Positions 63,800 to 64,000 of a stretch of DNA of 64,000 nt are shown here, one piece after another. This DNA is from an uncultured Legionella sp. (GTDB lineage: Bacteria > Pseudomonadota > Gammaproteobacteria > Legionellales > Legionellaceae), in contig CABHON010000022.1 in NCBI GenBank assembly GCA_902168255.1, forward strand, positions 62,001-126,000. The letters run 5' to 3'. Position 1 is the first letter of the stretch. Each line of letters starts with the position of its first letter. A program made the translations under genes and the position numbers. The notes below the pieces were generated by a model that was given only the letters and a program-made list of their open reading frames with translations, did not search any database and was not told where the DNA came from.

Positions 63800-64000
63800 T
63801 TAAAATTGAAAAGAATCCTTTTTAAAACGATCCACCAACGGAGTAATATTCGTTTCAAAAAGTTTTACAGAATTCCACTGGCCTTTTTCATCTAAAGTTA
63901 ATAAACAGGCTTCCATTGCAGATGAGTTTCCGACGATAGCGAATAATTTTCCTTCTTGGAGTAATTGAGGATGAAAGCATTTATCCAACTTTTCCACAGA
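63800..64000 (-). CDS. pcm: Protein-L-isoaspartate O-methyltransferase, C-terminal part
   Basis: The last ~67 codons of a gene running off the window edge. LQEGKLFAIVGNSSAMEACL and QWNSVKLFETNITPLV match the C-terminus of the Pcm homologue that precedes tolC in many gammaproteobacteria. The methyltransferase core is outside the window. Confidence 0.75.
   Translation of the reverse strand, partial: SVEKLDKCFHPQLLQEGKLFAIVGNSSAMEACLLTLDEKGQWNSVKLFETNITPLVDRFKKDSFQF

Overview
The window reads as chromosomal DNA of a low-GC gammaproteobacterium, most likely a Legionellales-type (Legionella/Coxiella/Aquicella-like) host-associated organism. This placement is inferred from family content: a complete envelope and LPS gene set, a PAS-LuxR regulator, an ankyrin protein, an S10 carboxypeptidase, a P450, several effector-like orphans and dispersed palindromic repeats. 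No rRNA or type IV secretion genes are present to confirm it.

Layout. 0-2.4 kb: two unrecognised, effector-like proteins. 2.5-5 kb: accD-ubiC-ubiA, then a remnant of a P-loop ATPase behind a hairpin. 5-10.4 kb: the HldE kinase half, a YciO-type protein, and trpS-scpA-scpB-rluB. 10.4-14.4 kb: a large O-antigen-type acyltransferase, a coiled-coil protein built from 11-residue repeats, and dapD. 14.4-22.3 kb: an eight-gene overlapping envelope operon (msbA, lpxK, AttH/CrtC-like, unknown, bolA-like, lolC, lolD, orphan ABC ATPase). 22.4-23.8 kb: an AlbA_2/HATPase gene followed by a GC-rich palindrome. 23.9-26.7 kb: a rocF-rocD-proC operon able to turn arginine into proline. 26.8-28.1 kb: tRNA-Cys, tRNA-Leu, tag and the HldE adenylyltransferase half. 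28.1-32.6 kb: a coiled-coil membrane protein, uracil-DNA glycosylase, heme O synthase, SCO1 and an ankyrin protein with a possible permuted cysteine-protease domain.

32.9-47.3 kb is the most unusual part. One tightly packed minus-strand operon encodes two giant unrecognised proteins (713 and 1313 aa), a CdtB-like nuclease (297 aa) with its catalytic residues in place, a DUF6603-like protein (1185 aa), a pentapeptide-repeat protein (810 aa) and a cytochrome P450. A ketoacyl-synthase-like protein that lacks its catalytic cysteine is divergently transcribed at 47.4 kb. The 41-47 kb part is visibly GC-richer than the housekeeping regions, which suggests acquisition by transfer. I infer a toxin or cargo assembly; no contractile-tail, Tc-toxin or CdtA/C genes are seen.

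48.7-64 kb: a 42-bp perfect palindrome in front of a broken ATPase gene, an S10 carboxypeptidase, rnfH-ratA, tgt, yggT, sodC, a PAS-LuxR regulator, a nested inverted-repeat element and a PP2C-phosphatase-like protein. The window ends with an efflux operon in which ttcA, carrying an in-frame 123-bp tandem repeat insertion, lies between tolC and a HlyD/split-FUSC/NodT system. The 3' end of pcm is at the edge.
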